A DNA stretch of 37,888 nucleotides from Verrucomicrobiota bacterium. Lineage in GTDB: Bacteria; Verrucomicrobiota; Verrucomicrobiia; Limisphaerales; UBA9464. Positions 6,770 to 16,081 of this stretch are shown here, piece after piece. The translations under genes were made by a program, and so were the position numbers. The first letter of the stretch is position 1; each line of letters starts with the position of its first letter. The stretch spans positions 1 to 37,888 of the forward strand of contig CANIZL010000065.1 of the NCBI GenBank assembly GCA_947471985.1, read 5' to 3'. The notes beneath the pieces are model-generated. The model saw nothing but the letters and a program-made list of their open reading frames with translations. It ran no database searches and was not told the DNA's origin.

Positions 6770-9700
6770 ATGCGTACATTCACTTTTCTTCACCGGCGGC
6801 TGGGCGTGGCTGCCGGTTTTTGCCTCGCTTGGGTGTCCCTGGTGCTGATGCCGGCCGGTCACGCTCAGACGTTGCGGATCAAAGACTTGGTCCGAACCAA
6901 CGGCACGGTGATCCTGGGATTTTCCGCGGAAACCAACCGGTACTACGTCTTGCTCCGCGGAAACCGCTTGGGTCAGGCCTTTCAGGCACAGGATGCCGTT
7001 CTGGGGACTGCGGGCACCGGCTTTTTGCGGGACCGAAGCTCCTCCCCGGATTTGTCGTTTTATCGGGTGCTGGCCGTTTCCCTGTCCCAGCCGCAGGATA
7101 CGGATCGTGACGGGATCGATGACGTCTACGAACTGCAGACCAAGGGGTTGAATCCGCTGGATCCGACCGATGCCGCGAAGCCGGATCCCAACGCGGCGGG
7201 GCAGACCTATCTTTCGTCGTATCGGCTCGCCAAATCCCCGCCGGCCCGCGTGGCTCGCACGTCGCCGTTCAATGGCGAATCCGGAGTGGCGGTGACGCGC
7301 GAGACGGTTTTTGAGTTCGATCAGCCGCTGGCCGCGGGCAGCGTTCTGGGGCCGACGAACCTTTACGCGACTTTTGGCGGACGCCGAATCCTCAGCCGGA
7401 CCGAGCTTTCGTCGGACCGTCGCAAGGCCACGCTCTTTTATCTGGAGAACCTGCCGGCCAGTGCCCGGATTCGGGCGACGCTGGATGGCACCGGATTGAC
7501 CGATGCGCTGGGCAAGGCCTTTGACGCCAATGGCGACGGAGTGCCCGGGGGAAGTCAGGTGGTGGATTTTGATACCCTCAGCACGACGCCGGTGGGCTCC
7601 ACGGCGGTGACGGGACGGGTGTTTGCGAGTGTCCGACTGCCCGACGGTTCCGACCGCCCGCTTAAGGGCGTGATCATTACGGTGGATGGGGCGGAGGAAG
7701 CGTCCCGCACCGTGACGGACGCAGAGGGTTTCTTCCGTTTGCAACCCGCGCCGGCCGGCCGGTTCTTTGTGCATGTTGACGGTCGTTTGGCGGTGGGCAG
7801 TTCGTGGCCAAATGGTGCGTATTACCCGGTGGTGGGCAAGGCGTGGGAGGCGGTGGCGGGGTTGACCAACAACCTCGCGAATGGAACCGGTGTGATTTAT
7901 CTGCCGTTGATTCCCGCCGATGCCTTGCAGCCGGTCTCCCTGACGGCCGACACGATAATCGCCTTCCCTCCGTCCGCCGTGGCGGCGAATCCGGCGTTGG
8001 CCGGGGTGGAAATTCGTGTGCCGGCCAATTCACTCTTTGACGACAACGGGCAGCGGGGCGGCCGGGTGGGCATTGCTCCGGTGGCGTCCGATCGTCTGCC
8101 CGAACCCTTGCCGGCGGGCATTGAACATGTGTTGGATATCACGGTTCAGTCCGACGGCCCGCGAAACTTTGACCGGCCGGTGCCGGTACGATTTCCCAAT
8201 CTGCCCAGTCCGACCACCGGTCTGAAGGTGCCTCCCGGGCAGAAGACGGCGCTGGTGAGTTTCAATCACGACCTGGGTCGATGGGAAGTCGTCGGCACCA
8301 TGACGGCCAGTGCGGATGGGCGCTTCATTGACAGCGATCCGGGTGTGGGTGTGCGCCAACCGGGCTGGCACGGCTGGCAGCGGTTGACGTGGATTCTCTT
8401 TCCGCCGCCGCCCATTTATTGGCCGCCGAATTGGTTCCCGCCGGATCCGGGTCCGTTTCCGCCCCCGTTTCCGCAGCCGCCCAATCCCCCCAAGTCGAAT
8501 CCCAATCCGCCTTGGCCGCCTTGGCCGGACTTTCCGGATGATTCGCCGAACGACTGGCCGGATTCCGGGGGGGATCCGCCGCCACTGCCGCCGTTGCCGC
8601 CCTTGGATGATTGGGATTGGCCCCCGTTGGGCGACGATACCGGTGGGGGTGATACTACGGGTCCTACGGGACCGGGGGGTGATCCCGCGGGTGACCCGTC
8701 CGGTGATCCCTCCGGGGGTGGACCCGGTTCGGGTGGTTCCGGCGGTGGCGGCCAGGCTTCGGGCGCCGCGGCGGGCTTCTTTTGCCTGACGGCCGACATC
8801 GAAAGCGGCTGCACCAATTCCGGACCGGCAGTCGCCGCGGCGGCGACCGTGGCGATCAATCCGGCGGATGGATCGAGCTATACGCTGGGCTATAGCGAAT
8901 TCAATGGCACGGTCACCGCCGTAGTGCGGTCGCGGACCTCCGGGCAGATTGTCTTCGAGACCCAGGTGCAGGCGAACCGTCCGGCGAACAGTGTGGGCTT
9001 TGGGCCCAGCCAGCAGGTGTTTGCCTATCACTACCGGCAGCCCACGGGCGCCGGCCTCGCGGGCGATGAAGTCGTCTTGCTGGCCACGCTGAGTGCCACC
9101 CAGCAGACCCATGCCTTGTCGCGGGTTATCACCATTCCCGCTGCTACGTTCAATGCCTCCTCCGTGAGCTTCAGCCCGCACGGTCGCTATATGGTTTACA
9201 CGGGCCTGCGATTGAACGCAACCATCACGGTCGTGGTGGTGGATGTGGCCACCCGGGAAATCGTTTTGAATCAAAGCGTGCCGTACTCCACCACGCCGGT
9301 GCTGGTTCGGCCCGAGGATATGGTGGAATTCGGTCCGGACTGCTCGGATCGCACGATGATCCTGCACTTTGGGGACACCCCGACATCGCTTGGCTGGTAT
9401 TTGTACAACCTGAATACCCGCACGGAAGTGGCACGGCGACGGCTCGCCCCGGGCAGTTTCAGTTCCTGGCAATTCAGTCCCTGTGGTGATGCGGTCACGG
9501 TCAATGCGGGGGCGGCGGTCCCGCGGGAATTCCTGGCGACGTTGGATGGTCGCACGCTCACCCATTTGAGCAGCGCGGGCAGTCCGGCCCGGGCGGGGGC
9601 GGGTATTGCCCGTCCGGCGGCGACCCAGACGGCGACGCGGGCCTCGGTTCGCGCGCGGTATTCGCGCGGATTGCACTACTGGATGCTGCAGGACTTGCTG

Positions 9701-12700
9701 AATGGCAAAGTGGTCAAACGCGGACGCACTGGCGCCAGCGGGGTTTTGCTGGAAGGGGAATTGCTCGCGCCCAACCGGCCCTTCCGACTTTATGTGCTGC
9801 GGGCGGCGGACCTCGCCTTGGGTCGGACCGAATTTGTGTCCGGCGACGTCGGCACTGGATTCACCCCGCCGGCTCCCATACTGGGGGCCGACAAGTCGCC
9901 CGACGCGGACGGTGACGGGTTGACGGATTTCGCGGAGCTGGTTGTGGGTTCGAACCGGCATCTCCCGGATTCGAATGGTGATGGTGTGAATGATGCGGCG
10001 GAAGTGCGGGGCGGCCTCGACCCGACGGCTGGCAGCACGTTTGCCACGGGGATTGTGGCAGCGACACCGCTCCCCGGTTCGGCGGTGGATATCTGTGCGG
10101 AAGGGGACCGCCTGGTGGTTGCGCTCGGAACGAGCGGGATCGCTGTGGTGCAGCATCCTCCGGGGCAAAATCCCACCGTGATTGGACGGGTGGCCACGGC
10201 GGGAGATGCCCGACGGGTCGCCTGTTTTGGAAACTTTGTCGCGGTGGCGAGCGGCCCATCCGGTCTCCAGATCGTGGACGTCAGCGATCCTCCCGCCGCC
10301 CGGGTGGCCTTTTTTCTGCCCCAGGTGGGTACCGCGAATTGCGTCGTCACCGCCGATGGTAATGTCTATGTCGGAACGGAAAGTGGTCAGGTCGTGACGG
10401 TGAATCTGGCGACGGGCACGGAGTTGTCCCGCTTCAGTGTGGGTGCCCCGATCCAGGATCTGAAGCTCGGCGGAGATCGACTCTATATTCTGTCGAATCG
10501 GCGCTTACTGCCGTATCGCCAGGACGGTGGCGAATGGATTGCCGCCGGTCCGGGGGTAACCAGTGGCAGCGGCGACGCCGCCGGGCGCCTGTTTATTGGC
10601 GGCGGATTTGCCTATATGACCCACGGCAACGGCTACCGGACTTTTGATCTCACGAATCCGGATCAGCCGGTCGAGCGCACTACGGGCAATGACACGCAGA
10701 TCGGTTGGCGGCAGTTGGCGCCCAATGGCAGCGGCCTTGGACTGGCAGCGGCGGGCATCAGCCAGCAGGCCGTCGAGGCCCAGGTCTATGACGTATCGGA
10801 TCCCGCACTCAATACCCAGTTTCTCACCCGCTACCAACTGCCCGCGGCCGCAGCCTCGGTCGTCATCCACCGCGGGGTCGGCTACTTTGCCGCGACCACG
10901 GCGGGTTTGCAGGTATTGAATTACCTCGACGCTGACATCGGCACCAGCGCGCCGGTCATTCGATTGGCGACGTCGTTTCCCTTGAAACCCGCACAGGTGG
11001 AGTCGGGTCGGTTTGTTGCGGTGACGGCGCTGGCCACCGATGACGTGCAGGTGCGGGAAGTTGAGTTCTATCGGGACGGCGTGCGGGTGCTGACGGACGG
11101 TAGTTTCCCGTTCGAATACCCGTTCTACGCGCCGACCCTGGCGGCGGACAAGACCAGTTTCCGGCTCCGCGCGAAGGCCATCGATATGGCGGGCAACTTC
11201 GCGTGGTCGGATGAAATCGTGGTATCGCTGCTGCCGGATCAGACACCCCCGCGGGCGCGGCCTACGGCGCCGGCCGCGAATGGTTTTGCCGTCTCACCGG
11301 ATCGCATTGGTGTCTTGTTTAACGAGCCGATTGCAGCCGATTCACTGCTGCCTGACCGGTTGACTTTGACCTTCTTGGGAGCCGATCGGCGCCTGGGTAC
11401 GGCGGATGACGTAGCGGTGGTCGGCACCGCGGTCTATCAGTCGGCGTCCCGCCTGGCGGAGCTCCGATTCCCGACCCTCACGAAGCCAGGCCGGTACCAG
11501 GCGACTTTGGAGCCAGGGGTGAGTGATCTCTCAGGGAACACTATCACCACCCGCTTGGTCTGGGCGTTTGAAGTCGTTGTCGGTACGGATAGCGACGGGG
11601 ACGGGCTGACGGATGCGTTTGAGATAGCGAATGGAATGGATCCGAAGAATGCCGACGAGAACAACAACGGCATTCCGGATTCGCTGGAGGATTTCGATGG
11701 TGACGGATTGACCAACGGTCAGGAAATGTTGATTGGTACCAATCCCCGGAATCAACGGACGTTTAATAATATCCTCGACACGCTCTACGACCAGGATGGG
11801 GACTATCTGACTAATATTCAGGAGCTGCAACTGGGCACAGATCCGATGAACCCCGACACCGACGGGGACGGGTGGAACGATGAGATTGAGGTGAGTGCGG
11901 GGAGTGATCCGCTGGTGCCGAATGCGTATCTGCCCGGGCTCTATGGCGGATTGCAGACGGGGAATGTGCTGATCTGGAGTGGAGTCAGCCCGGGGACGGG
12001 ACAAGGGAACGTGCTGCGGTTGGCGGAGAACACGGTAATGCCGGGGCGGAACACGGCGAACTTGCTGCTGCAGGGGGGAGCCAATCGGAACGGGAGCAGC
12101 GAGCACGTGGCGCGGCCGGTGGTGCGGTTGCGCGAATGGGATCCACAGGCCGGGGATTTGACGCCGTGGGAACTGCCGCGGAATGGAGCCTTCGTGATTG
12201 AGGCGGAGGATTATAACCACGGTGGCGGACAGCACGTGGCGGCGTCGGATGTGATGCCGTACTACGGCGGGACGTACGCCAATCTGAGCGGTGTGCTGGA
12301 CGTGGATTATCACAATACCGACGGAACAGAGAGCCAGGCGTACCGGCCGCTGGCAGCCGGTCGGAACGTGAATCTGTACGATAACGTGAGTGGTCGGTAT
12401 GGCCTCGATCGGCCGACGTGGACCGCGCTGGTGGACTACCGGATCGGCGGGGCGGCGGTTGGAGATTGGCAGCAGTACACGCGGAATGTGCCGGCGGGGC
12501 AGTATTATGTGTGGGCGGCGCTGTCACATCCGGGAACCAGCCCGAATCAACTGACCGGGAGCCTCGAACAGGTGACGGGGAATGCCGGACAGACCGATCC
12601 GGCGCGAGTGGTGCTCGGCTCGTTCAGTGGAACGGGCTCGGGAGCGTGGGGTTATAACAGTTTGATCCTGCTGCGGGACGCCCTGGGCGAGCCGGCGGTG

Positions 12701-12796
12701 GTGAACGCGGGGGGCGGGGCGACCACCCTCCGGTTTAATCTGGGAAGCGGTGATCTGGATTGGTTCATCCTGGTCCGAACGGATGCGATTCCCTGA
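6770..12796 (+). CDS. Giant secreted multidomain surface protein with TSP3 repeats and CBM-like end
   Basis: 2008 residues, with a signal peptide at 1-33 ending AGHAQ; the ATG at 6770 has GGTGGAAG just upstream, unlike the upstream in-frame alternative. Order: Asp-rich calcium-loop repeat (DTDRDGIDDVYEL, about 107-119); Big_5-type Ig-like domain (about 150-270); carboxypeptidase-regulatory-like domain (about 280-345); a poly-Pro/Trp then Gly/Asp/Ser linker (about 545-667); a WD-like beta region (about 670-1030); thrombospondin type 3 repeats (about 1042-1084); a LVIVD-type propeller (about 1090-1390); two Ig-like domains (about 1397-1600); more TSP3 repeats (about 1604-1720); and a CBM6/35-like end starting FVIEAEDYNHGGG (about 1807-2006). 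No membrane anchor or PEP-CTERM is seen. Probable adhesin or matrix protein; carbohydrate binding is inferred from the last domain. Confidence 0.85.
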   Translation: MRTFTFLHRRLGVAAGFCLAWVSLVLMPAGHAQTLRIKDLVRTNGTVILGFSAETNRYYVLLRGNRLGQAFQAQDAVLGTAGTGFLRDRSSSPDLSFYRVLAVSLSQPQDTDRDGIDDVYELQTKGLNPLDPTDAAKPDPNAAGQTYLSSYRLAKSPPARVARTSPFNGESGVAVTRETVFEFDQPLAAGSVLGPTNLYATFGGRRILSRTELSSDRRKATLFYLENLPASARIRATLDGTGLTDALGKAFDANGDGVPGGSQVVDFDTLSTTPVGSTAVTGRVFASVRLPDGSDRPLKGVIITVDGAEEASRTVTDAEGFFRLQPAPAGRFFVHVDGRLAVGSSWPNGAYYPVVGKAWEAVAGLTNNLANGTGVIYLPLIPADALQPVSLTADTIIAFPPSAVAANPALAGVEIRVPANSLFDDNGQRGGRVGIAPVASDRLPEPLPAGIEHVLDITVQSDGPRNFDRPVPVRFPNLPSPTTGLKVPPGQKTALVSFNHDLGRWEVVGTMTASADGRFIDSDPGVGVRQPGWHGWQRLTWILFPPPPIYWPPNWFPPDPGPFPPPFPQPPNPPKSNPNPPWPPWPDFPDDSPNDWPDSGGDPPPLPPLPPLDDWDWPPLGDDTGGGDTTGPTGPGGDPAGDPSGDPSGGGPGSGGSGGGGQASGAAAGFFCLTADIESGCTNSGPAVAAAATVAINPADGSSYTLGYSEFNGTVTAVVRSRTSGQIVFETQVQANRPANSVGFGPSQQVFAYHYRQPTGAGLAGDEVVLLATLSATQQTHALSRVITIPAATFNASSVSFSPHGRYMVYTGLRLNATITVVVVDVATREIVLNQSVPYSTTPVLVRPEDMVEFGPDCSDRTMILHFGDTPTSLGWYLYNLNTRTEVARRRLAPGSFSSWQFSPCGDAVTVNAGAAVPREFLATLDGRTLTHLSSAGSPARAGAGIARPAATQTATRASVRARYSRGLHYWMLQDLLNGKVVKRGRTGASGVLLEGELLAPNRPFRLYVLRAADLALGRTEFVSGDVGTGFTPPAPILGADKSPDADGDGLTDFAELVVGSNRHLPDSNGDGVNDAAEVRGGLDPTAGSTFATGIVAATPLPGSAVDICAEGDRLVVALGTSGIAVVQHPPGQNPTVIGRVATAGDARRVACFGNFVAVASGPSGLQIVDVSDPPAARVAFFLPQVGTANCVVTADGNVYVGTESGQVVTVNLATGTELSRFSVGAPIQDLKLGGDRLYILSNRRLLPYRQDGGEWIAAGPGVTSGSGDAAGRLFIGGGFAYMTHGNGYRTFDLTNPDQPVERTTGNDTQIGWRQLAPNGSGLGLAAAGISQQAVEAQVYDVSDPALNTQFLTRYQLPAAAASVVIHRGVGYFAATTAGLQVLNYLDADIGTSAPVIRLATSFPLKPAQVESGRFVAVTALATDDVQVREVEFYRDGVRVLTDGSFPFEYPFYAPTLAADKTSFRLRAKAIDMAGNFAWSDEIVVSLLPDQTPPRARPTAPAANGFAVSPDRIGVLFNEPIAADSLLPDRLTLTFLGADRRLGTADDVAVVGTAVYQSASRLAELRFPTLTKPGRYQATLEPGVSDLSGNTITTRLVWAFEVVVGTDSDGDGLTDAFEIANGMDPKNADENNNGIPDSLEDFDGDGLTNGQEMLIGTNPRNQRTFNNILDTLYDQDGDYLTNIQELQLGTDPMNPDTDGDGWNDEIEVSAGSDPLVPNAYLPGLYGGLQTGNVLIWSGVSPGTGQGNVLRLAENTVMPGRNTANLLLQGGANRNGSSEHVARPVVRLREWDPQAGDLTPWELPRNGAFVIEAEDYNHGGGQHVAASDVMPYYGGTYANLSGVLDVDYHNTDGTESQAYRPLAAGRNVNLYDNVSGRYGLDRPTWTALVDYRIGGAAVGDWQQYTRNVPAGQYYVWAALSHPGTSPNQLTGSLEQVTGNAGQTDPARVVLGSFSGTGSGAWGYNSLILLRDALGEPAVVNAGGGATTLRFNLGSGDLDWFILVRTDAIP

Positions 12797-12850
12797 TCAG
12801 GGACGAATTTCAAAAGCGTAAATTAATAATATTGGATTGGGCTACGACAT

Positions 12851-14035
12851 ATGAAGGCAATGAAAATAGTGGTCAGCGCGGTGGCGCTGTGGGCATCGAT
12901 GGGGATCAGCCGGGCACAAACGACGGTAGTGTTTGATTCCGGGTCGAACGGATCGCGGGGCGACCTGGTGATCACGAACGACACGACGATCATCCTGCCG
13001 CCGGATGGGATCCTGCACTACAAGAGTTTTAGAATCACCAACAATGCGGCCGTGGGGTTTGTCAAGAATGCGAACAACACACCCGTGTATCTGCTGTCGC
13101 AGGGCGATATCAGCATTGGCGGGCGGTTATATGTGAGTGGCGGGGACAGTCAGGGGGACCGGGGCCCCGGGTTGGGCGGACCGGGCGGCTTTGACGGCGG
13201 ACGGCGGGGGATAGCAACGGCCCCGCCCGGAGACGGACAGGGACCGGGGGCCGGCCGGGCGGGGACCGATATCGCGAGCAACCGGGCGGACAGCGCGGGT
13301 GGGGGTGCCTACGTAAATTCGACCGGAAATGGGACGACGAATGCCGGGTCGATTTACGGCAACGCGGCGCTGATCCCGCTGGTGGGCGGATCCGGCGGCG
13401 GCGGGACGCCGGGATTTGGTGGTGGTGGTGGTGGTGGAGCGATCCTGGTGGCGTCGAATACACGAATCGATTTTGCGAACAATGACGGCAATCATTTTAT
13501 CGATGCGACCGGAGGACAGTGGGGGACCGGGGGAGCGTATAACGGAGGTTCGGGCGGGGCGGTGAAACTGGTGGCGCCGGTGATCACGGGGTATCAACGC
13601 ATTTACGTGCAGAACCGGAACGGGACGGCGGGATCGGGTCGGGTACGGTTGGATGCCGCGAACTTTGGCGGGGCGGATTTCAGCACCGTGAACCCGTCGT
13701 ACTCGTTGAGCTACGGAAACATGCTGGCGACGGGCCTCGAAGGCACGCTGCCGCGCTTGGAGTTGGTCAGCATTGCCGGGCGGGTGCTGCCGACGGACGG
13801 GATCTCCAACGGATTCATCCTGCTGCCCAATGGCAGTCCGACGAACCAACCGGTGGTCGTGCGGACGCGGAATTTCGGGACGAAGGTGCCGGTGCGGATC
13901 GTGGTGGCGCCGGACAATGGAACGACCCAGTACTTCGACAGCGAGGTCGACAGCACGGCGGGCAATGCGGAGAAGACGGTCAACGTCAACATCCCCGCCA
14001 ATACGCCCACCAAAGTCTTCGCCTGGACCCGTTGA
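12851..14035 (+). CDS. Exported Gly-rich protein
   Basis: 394 residues with a signal peptide (MKAMKIVVSAVALWASMGISRAQ). After a short beta-rich lead, residues about 95-260 are strongly Gly-rich with Asn and Ala (GGSGGGG, GFGGGGGGGAI), similar to extended beta-sheet or low-complexity surface proteins. The C-terminal third (about 285-394) is ordinary beta-rich sequence. No enzymatic motif is visible. It follows the giant protein by 54 bases on the same strand and is closed by a hairpin at 14054-14084, so the two are probably one transcription unit and may act together at the cell surface or in an extracellular matrix. Function unknown. Confidence 0.8.
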   Translation: MKAMKIVVSAVALWASMGISRAQTTVVFDSGSNGSRGDLVITNDTTIILPPDGILHYKSFRITNNAAVGFVKNANNTPVYLLSQGDISIGGRLYVSGGDSQGDRGPGLGGPGGFDGGRRGIATAPPGDGQGPGAGRAGTDIASNRADSAGGGAYVNSTGNGTTNAGSIYGNAALIPLVGGSGGGGTPGFGGGGGGGAILVASNTRIDFANNDGNHFIDATGGQWGTGGAYNGGSGGAVKLVAPVITGYQRIYVQNRNGTAGSGRVRLDAANFGGADFSTVNPSYSLSYGNMLATGLEGTLPRLELVSIAGRVLPTDGISNGFILLPNGSPTNQPVVVRTRNFGTKVPVRIVVAPDNGTTQYFDSEVDSTAGNAEKTVNVNIPANTPTKVFAWTR

Positions 14036-14053
14036 TCGGGATCGTGGTGCGGA

Positions 14054-14084
14054 GTTTTCCCGACCGGAGGGCGGTCGGGAAAAC
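14054..14084. terminator. Hairpin between convergent genes
   Basis: GTTTTCCCGACC at 14054-14065 and its perfect complement GGTCGGGAAAAC at 14073-14084 flank a 7-base loop. The outer A/T ends give short T-tracts on either strand, so it can serve the Gly-rich gene and apt, which converge here. Confidence 0.65.
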
Positions 14085-14110
14085 GGCTGCGGGCGGCGCC
14101 CCGCGAGCGC

Positions 14111-14641
14111 TTAGTATTTGATCAGGGACCGGATGTCGTGGGCGGCGATATTCTTTCGGCCGTCCAGGAATTCGAGTTCGATGAGGAAACGCACGCTGAC
14201 TACTTGGGCGCCCAGCTTGTGCAGCAGTGCGACCGCCGCGGAGGCGGTGCCACCGGTGGCGAGCAGATCGTCCAACAGCAGTACGCGTTCGCCGGGCTTC
14301 AGGGCATCCGTGTGGATGGCGATCGTGTTGGAGCCGTATTCCAAATCGTAGCTCTGCTCGTGCGTGTCGAAGGGTAGCTTGCCCTTCTTGCGCACGGGAA
14401 TGAAGCCGACGCCCAGCCGGGCCGCAGCTGCGGCGGCGAAAATAAAACCGCGGGCGTCAATGCCCACGATCTTGTCCACCGTGTCCCGGGTGATCCCGGT
14501 GAGCAGGTGATCCATGGCCGCTGTAAAGACCCGACCATCCGCCAACACCGGGGTGATGTCCTTGAATTGGATCCCGGGCTTCGGAAAGTCCGGCACGTTG
14601 CGGATATGACGCTCGATCTCGGCCACGGTCAGGTGTGACAT
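14111..14641 (-). CDS. apt: Adenine phosphoribosyltransferase
   Basis: 176-residue cytosolic purine salvage enzyme that makes AMP from adenine and PRPP. Diagnostic blocks: IRNVPDFPKPGIQFKDITP (residues 13-31), GIDARGFIF (60-68), VRKKGKLP (83-90), and the PRPP-binding motif LLLDDLLATGGTA (121-133). The length matches the family. A longer frame reaches 14761 but its 40 extra residues overlap the neighbouring gene region; the ATG at 14641 has GGCGGGAAT upstream and begins at the conserved N-terminus. It lies 52 bases downstream of the PQQ-like propeller gene on the same strand, but no functional link is apparent. Confidence 0.96.
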   Translation of the reverse strand: MSHLTVAEIERHIRNVPDFPKPGIQFKDITPVLADGRVFTAAMDHLLTGITRDTVDKIVGIDARGFIFAAAAAARLGVGFIPVRKKGKLPFDTHEQSYDLEYGSNTIAIHTDALKPGERVLLLDDLLATGGTASAAVALLHKLGAQVVSVRFLIELEFLDGRKNIAAHDIRSLIKY

Positions 14642-14693
14642 ATTCCCGCCGATGTCGCCGAGCATTGAGGAAACGTCAAGCCGCGGGGACGGG

Positions 14694-16028
14694 CTAACGC
14701 CGAGCCGCCGCTTCGCTGATGCAATAGAGCGCGGCGTGCGTGCGGAGGAAGATGTCGCCATTCGACAGCGCCAGCGTGGCGTTCGAGAGCTCGCCGACCG
14801 GATTGGAGGCCATCAACTCGAACTTGGGCGCCGCGCGGAGGACGAGGGTATCGCCGGACCGGTTTACCACGTACAACTTATCGCCGGCGAGGACCATGGA
14901 GGCCCAGGTTTCCCCGTTGGAACCGGTGGCGGGCAACCGTTCCTCCCAAACCATGCGACCGGTCTTCAGCTCCACGCACTGTCCAAAACCATCGGTGCTG
15001 GCCAGGTAGACGTGGCCTTGATGGATGATCGGGGAGCCGATGCGATGCTTCTTGGCTCGTTTTTCGTAAACCAAACGCTCGGGGGTGACGTCACCGTGCC
15101 CGCCGGGACGGAGGAAAATTTCGGCCCCAAAGAATCCGCCGAGGGCGACGAGGGTGTTTTCGCCGTAGCTGGCCGAGGTGTAGACGAGGGGATTCATGCC
15201 GTCGCAGTGCCAGAGTTCGTGGCCGTCGGCGGGGGCAAAACCGTGCAATTGATTGGCGGCGGCGATCACGATTTCCGGATGCCCGGACTGGGTGACGACG
15301 AGGGGCGTGCTGAAGGAGCCCTGGGCGCCGCCAGATTTGCCGGCGAAGCCATCGAAACGTTCGGCGGGTTGCGCTTCCTTCAGGGGCGTCTTCCAATTCA
15401 CCTTGCCGGTGCGCTTATCGAGGGCGTAAAGCGCGGAGAGTTCGCCCGGGCCGTGATAGATCAGCACCTGATCGCCGGAAATCACCGGGGAAGAGCCCGC
15501 TCCCCAACCGTGCTTTTGCAGGCCGAGATCGGTTTTCCATAGCGGCTTGCCGTCCAGGGAATAGGCGGCCACTCCGGCCGACGCGAAGCTGGCGACCACG
15601 CGCTCGCCGTCGGTCACGGGCGATGCCGCACAATGGGGATTCGATTCGTGACGGGTATCCTCGGCGGGCCACGCCGTTTCCTGGCGCCAGAGTTCGCGCC
15701 CGGTGGTGCGATCAAACGCCAGCAGCGCGCGCCGTTTGCCGTCGTCGAGGGCCTGCGTCAGATAGAGTTTCTGGCCCAGGATGATCGGCGATGAATTGCC
15801 CGGTTCCGGCAACGCCGTGCGCCAGCGGATGTTCTGGCTGGCGTCCTTGGACCATTTCCACGCCGTGGGGAATTTGGTCTCGGGAGAAATCTGATTGTCG
15901 GCGGGACCGCGCCAGGAGGGCCAGTCCGCCGCGGTCAACGGCGCCGCCGCTGCGGGTAGTAGGGCCAGCAAGAGCAGCGGCCACCGTGCGGTGCGGCGCG
16001 GGGCATGGGAAGGGTGAGGGTGCTTCAC
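14694..16028 (-). CDS. Exported PQQ-binding-like beta-propeller protein
   Basis: 444 residues starting at GTG, with a signal sequence (about 1-34, LLLLALLPAAAAPLTAA). The mature part begins DWPSWRGP, the hallmark opening of the PQQ-binding-like propeller family of Verrucomicrobiota and Planctomycetota. Repeated blades end in motifs such as TGRELWRQ, DGKPLWKT, TGKVNWKT, DGHELWHC and TGRMVWEE. No dehydrogenase active site or cytochrome motif is present, so it is probably a periplasmic scaffold or binding protein, not a quinoprotein enzyme. It lies 53 bases downstream of the sulfatase in the same orientation, suggesting co-expression in polysaccharide use. Confidence 0.88.
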   Translation of the reverse strand: MKHPHPSHAPRRTARWPLLLLALLPAAAAPLTAADWPSWRGPADNQISPETKFPTAWKWSKDASQNIRWRTALPEPGNSSPIILGQKLYLTQALDDGKRRALLAFDRTTGRELWRQETAWPAEDTRHESNPHCAASPVTDGERVVASFASAGVAAYSLDGKPLWKTDLGLQKHGWGAGSSPVISGDQVLIYHGPGELSALYALDKRTGKVNWKTPLKEAQPAERFDGFAGKSGGAQGSFSTPLVVTQSGHPEIVIAAANQLHGFAPADGHELWHCDGMNPLVYTSASYGENTLVALGGFFGAEIFLRPGGHGDVTPERLVYEKRAKKHRIGSPIIHQGHVYLASTDGFGQCVELKTGRMVWEERLPATGSNGETWASMVLAGDKLYVVNRSGDTLVLRAAPKFELMASNPVGELSNATLALSNGDIFLRTHAALYCISEAAARR

Positions 16029-16081
16029 GAGGGGAAATTAGGGATGTTGGGGGGAAGTGGCAATGGGTGGAGGCGTTCGGT

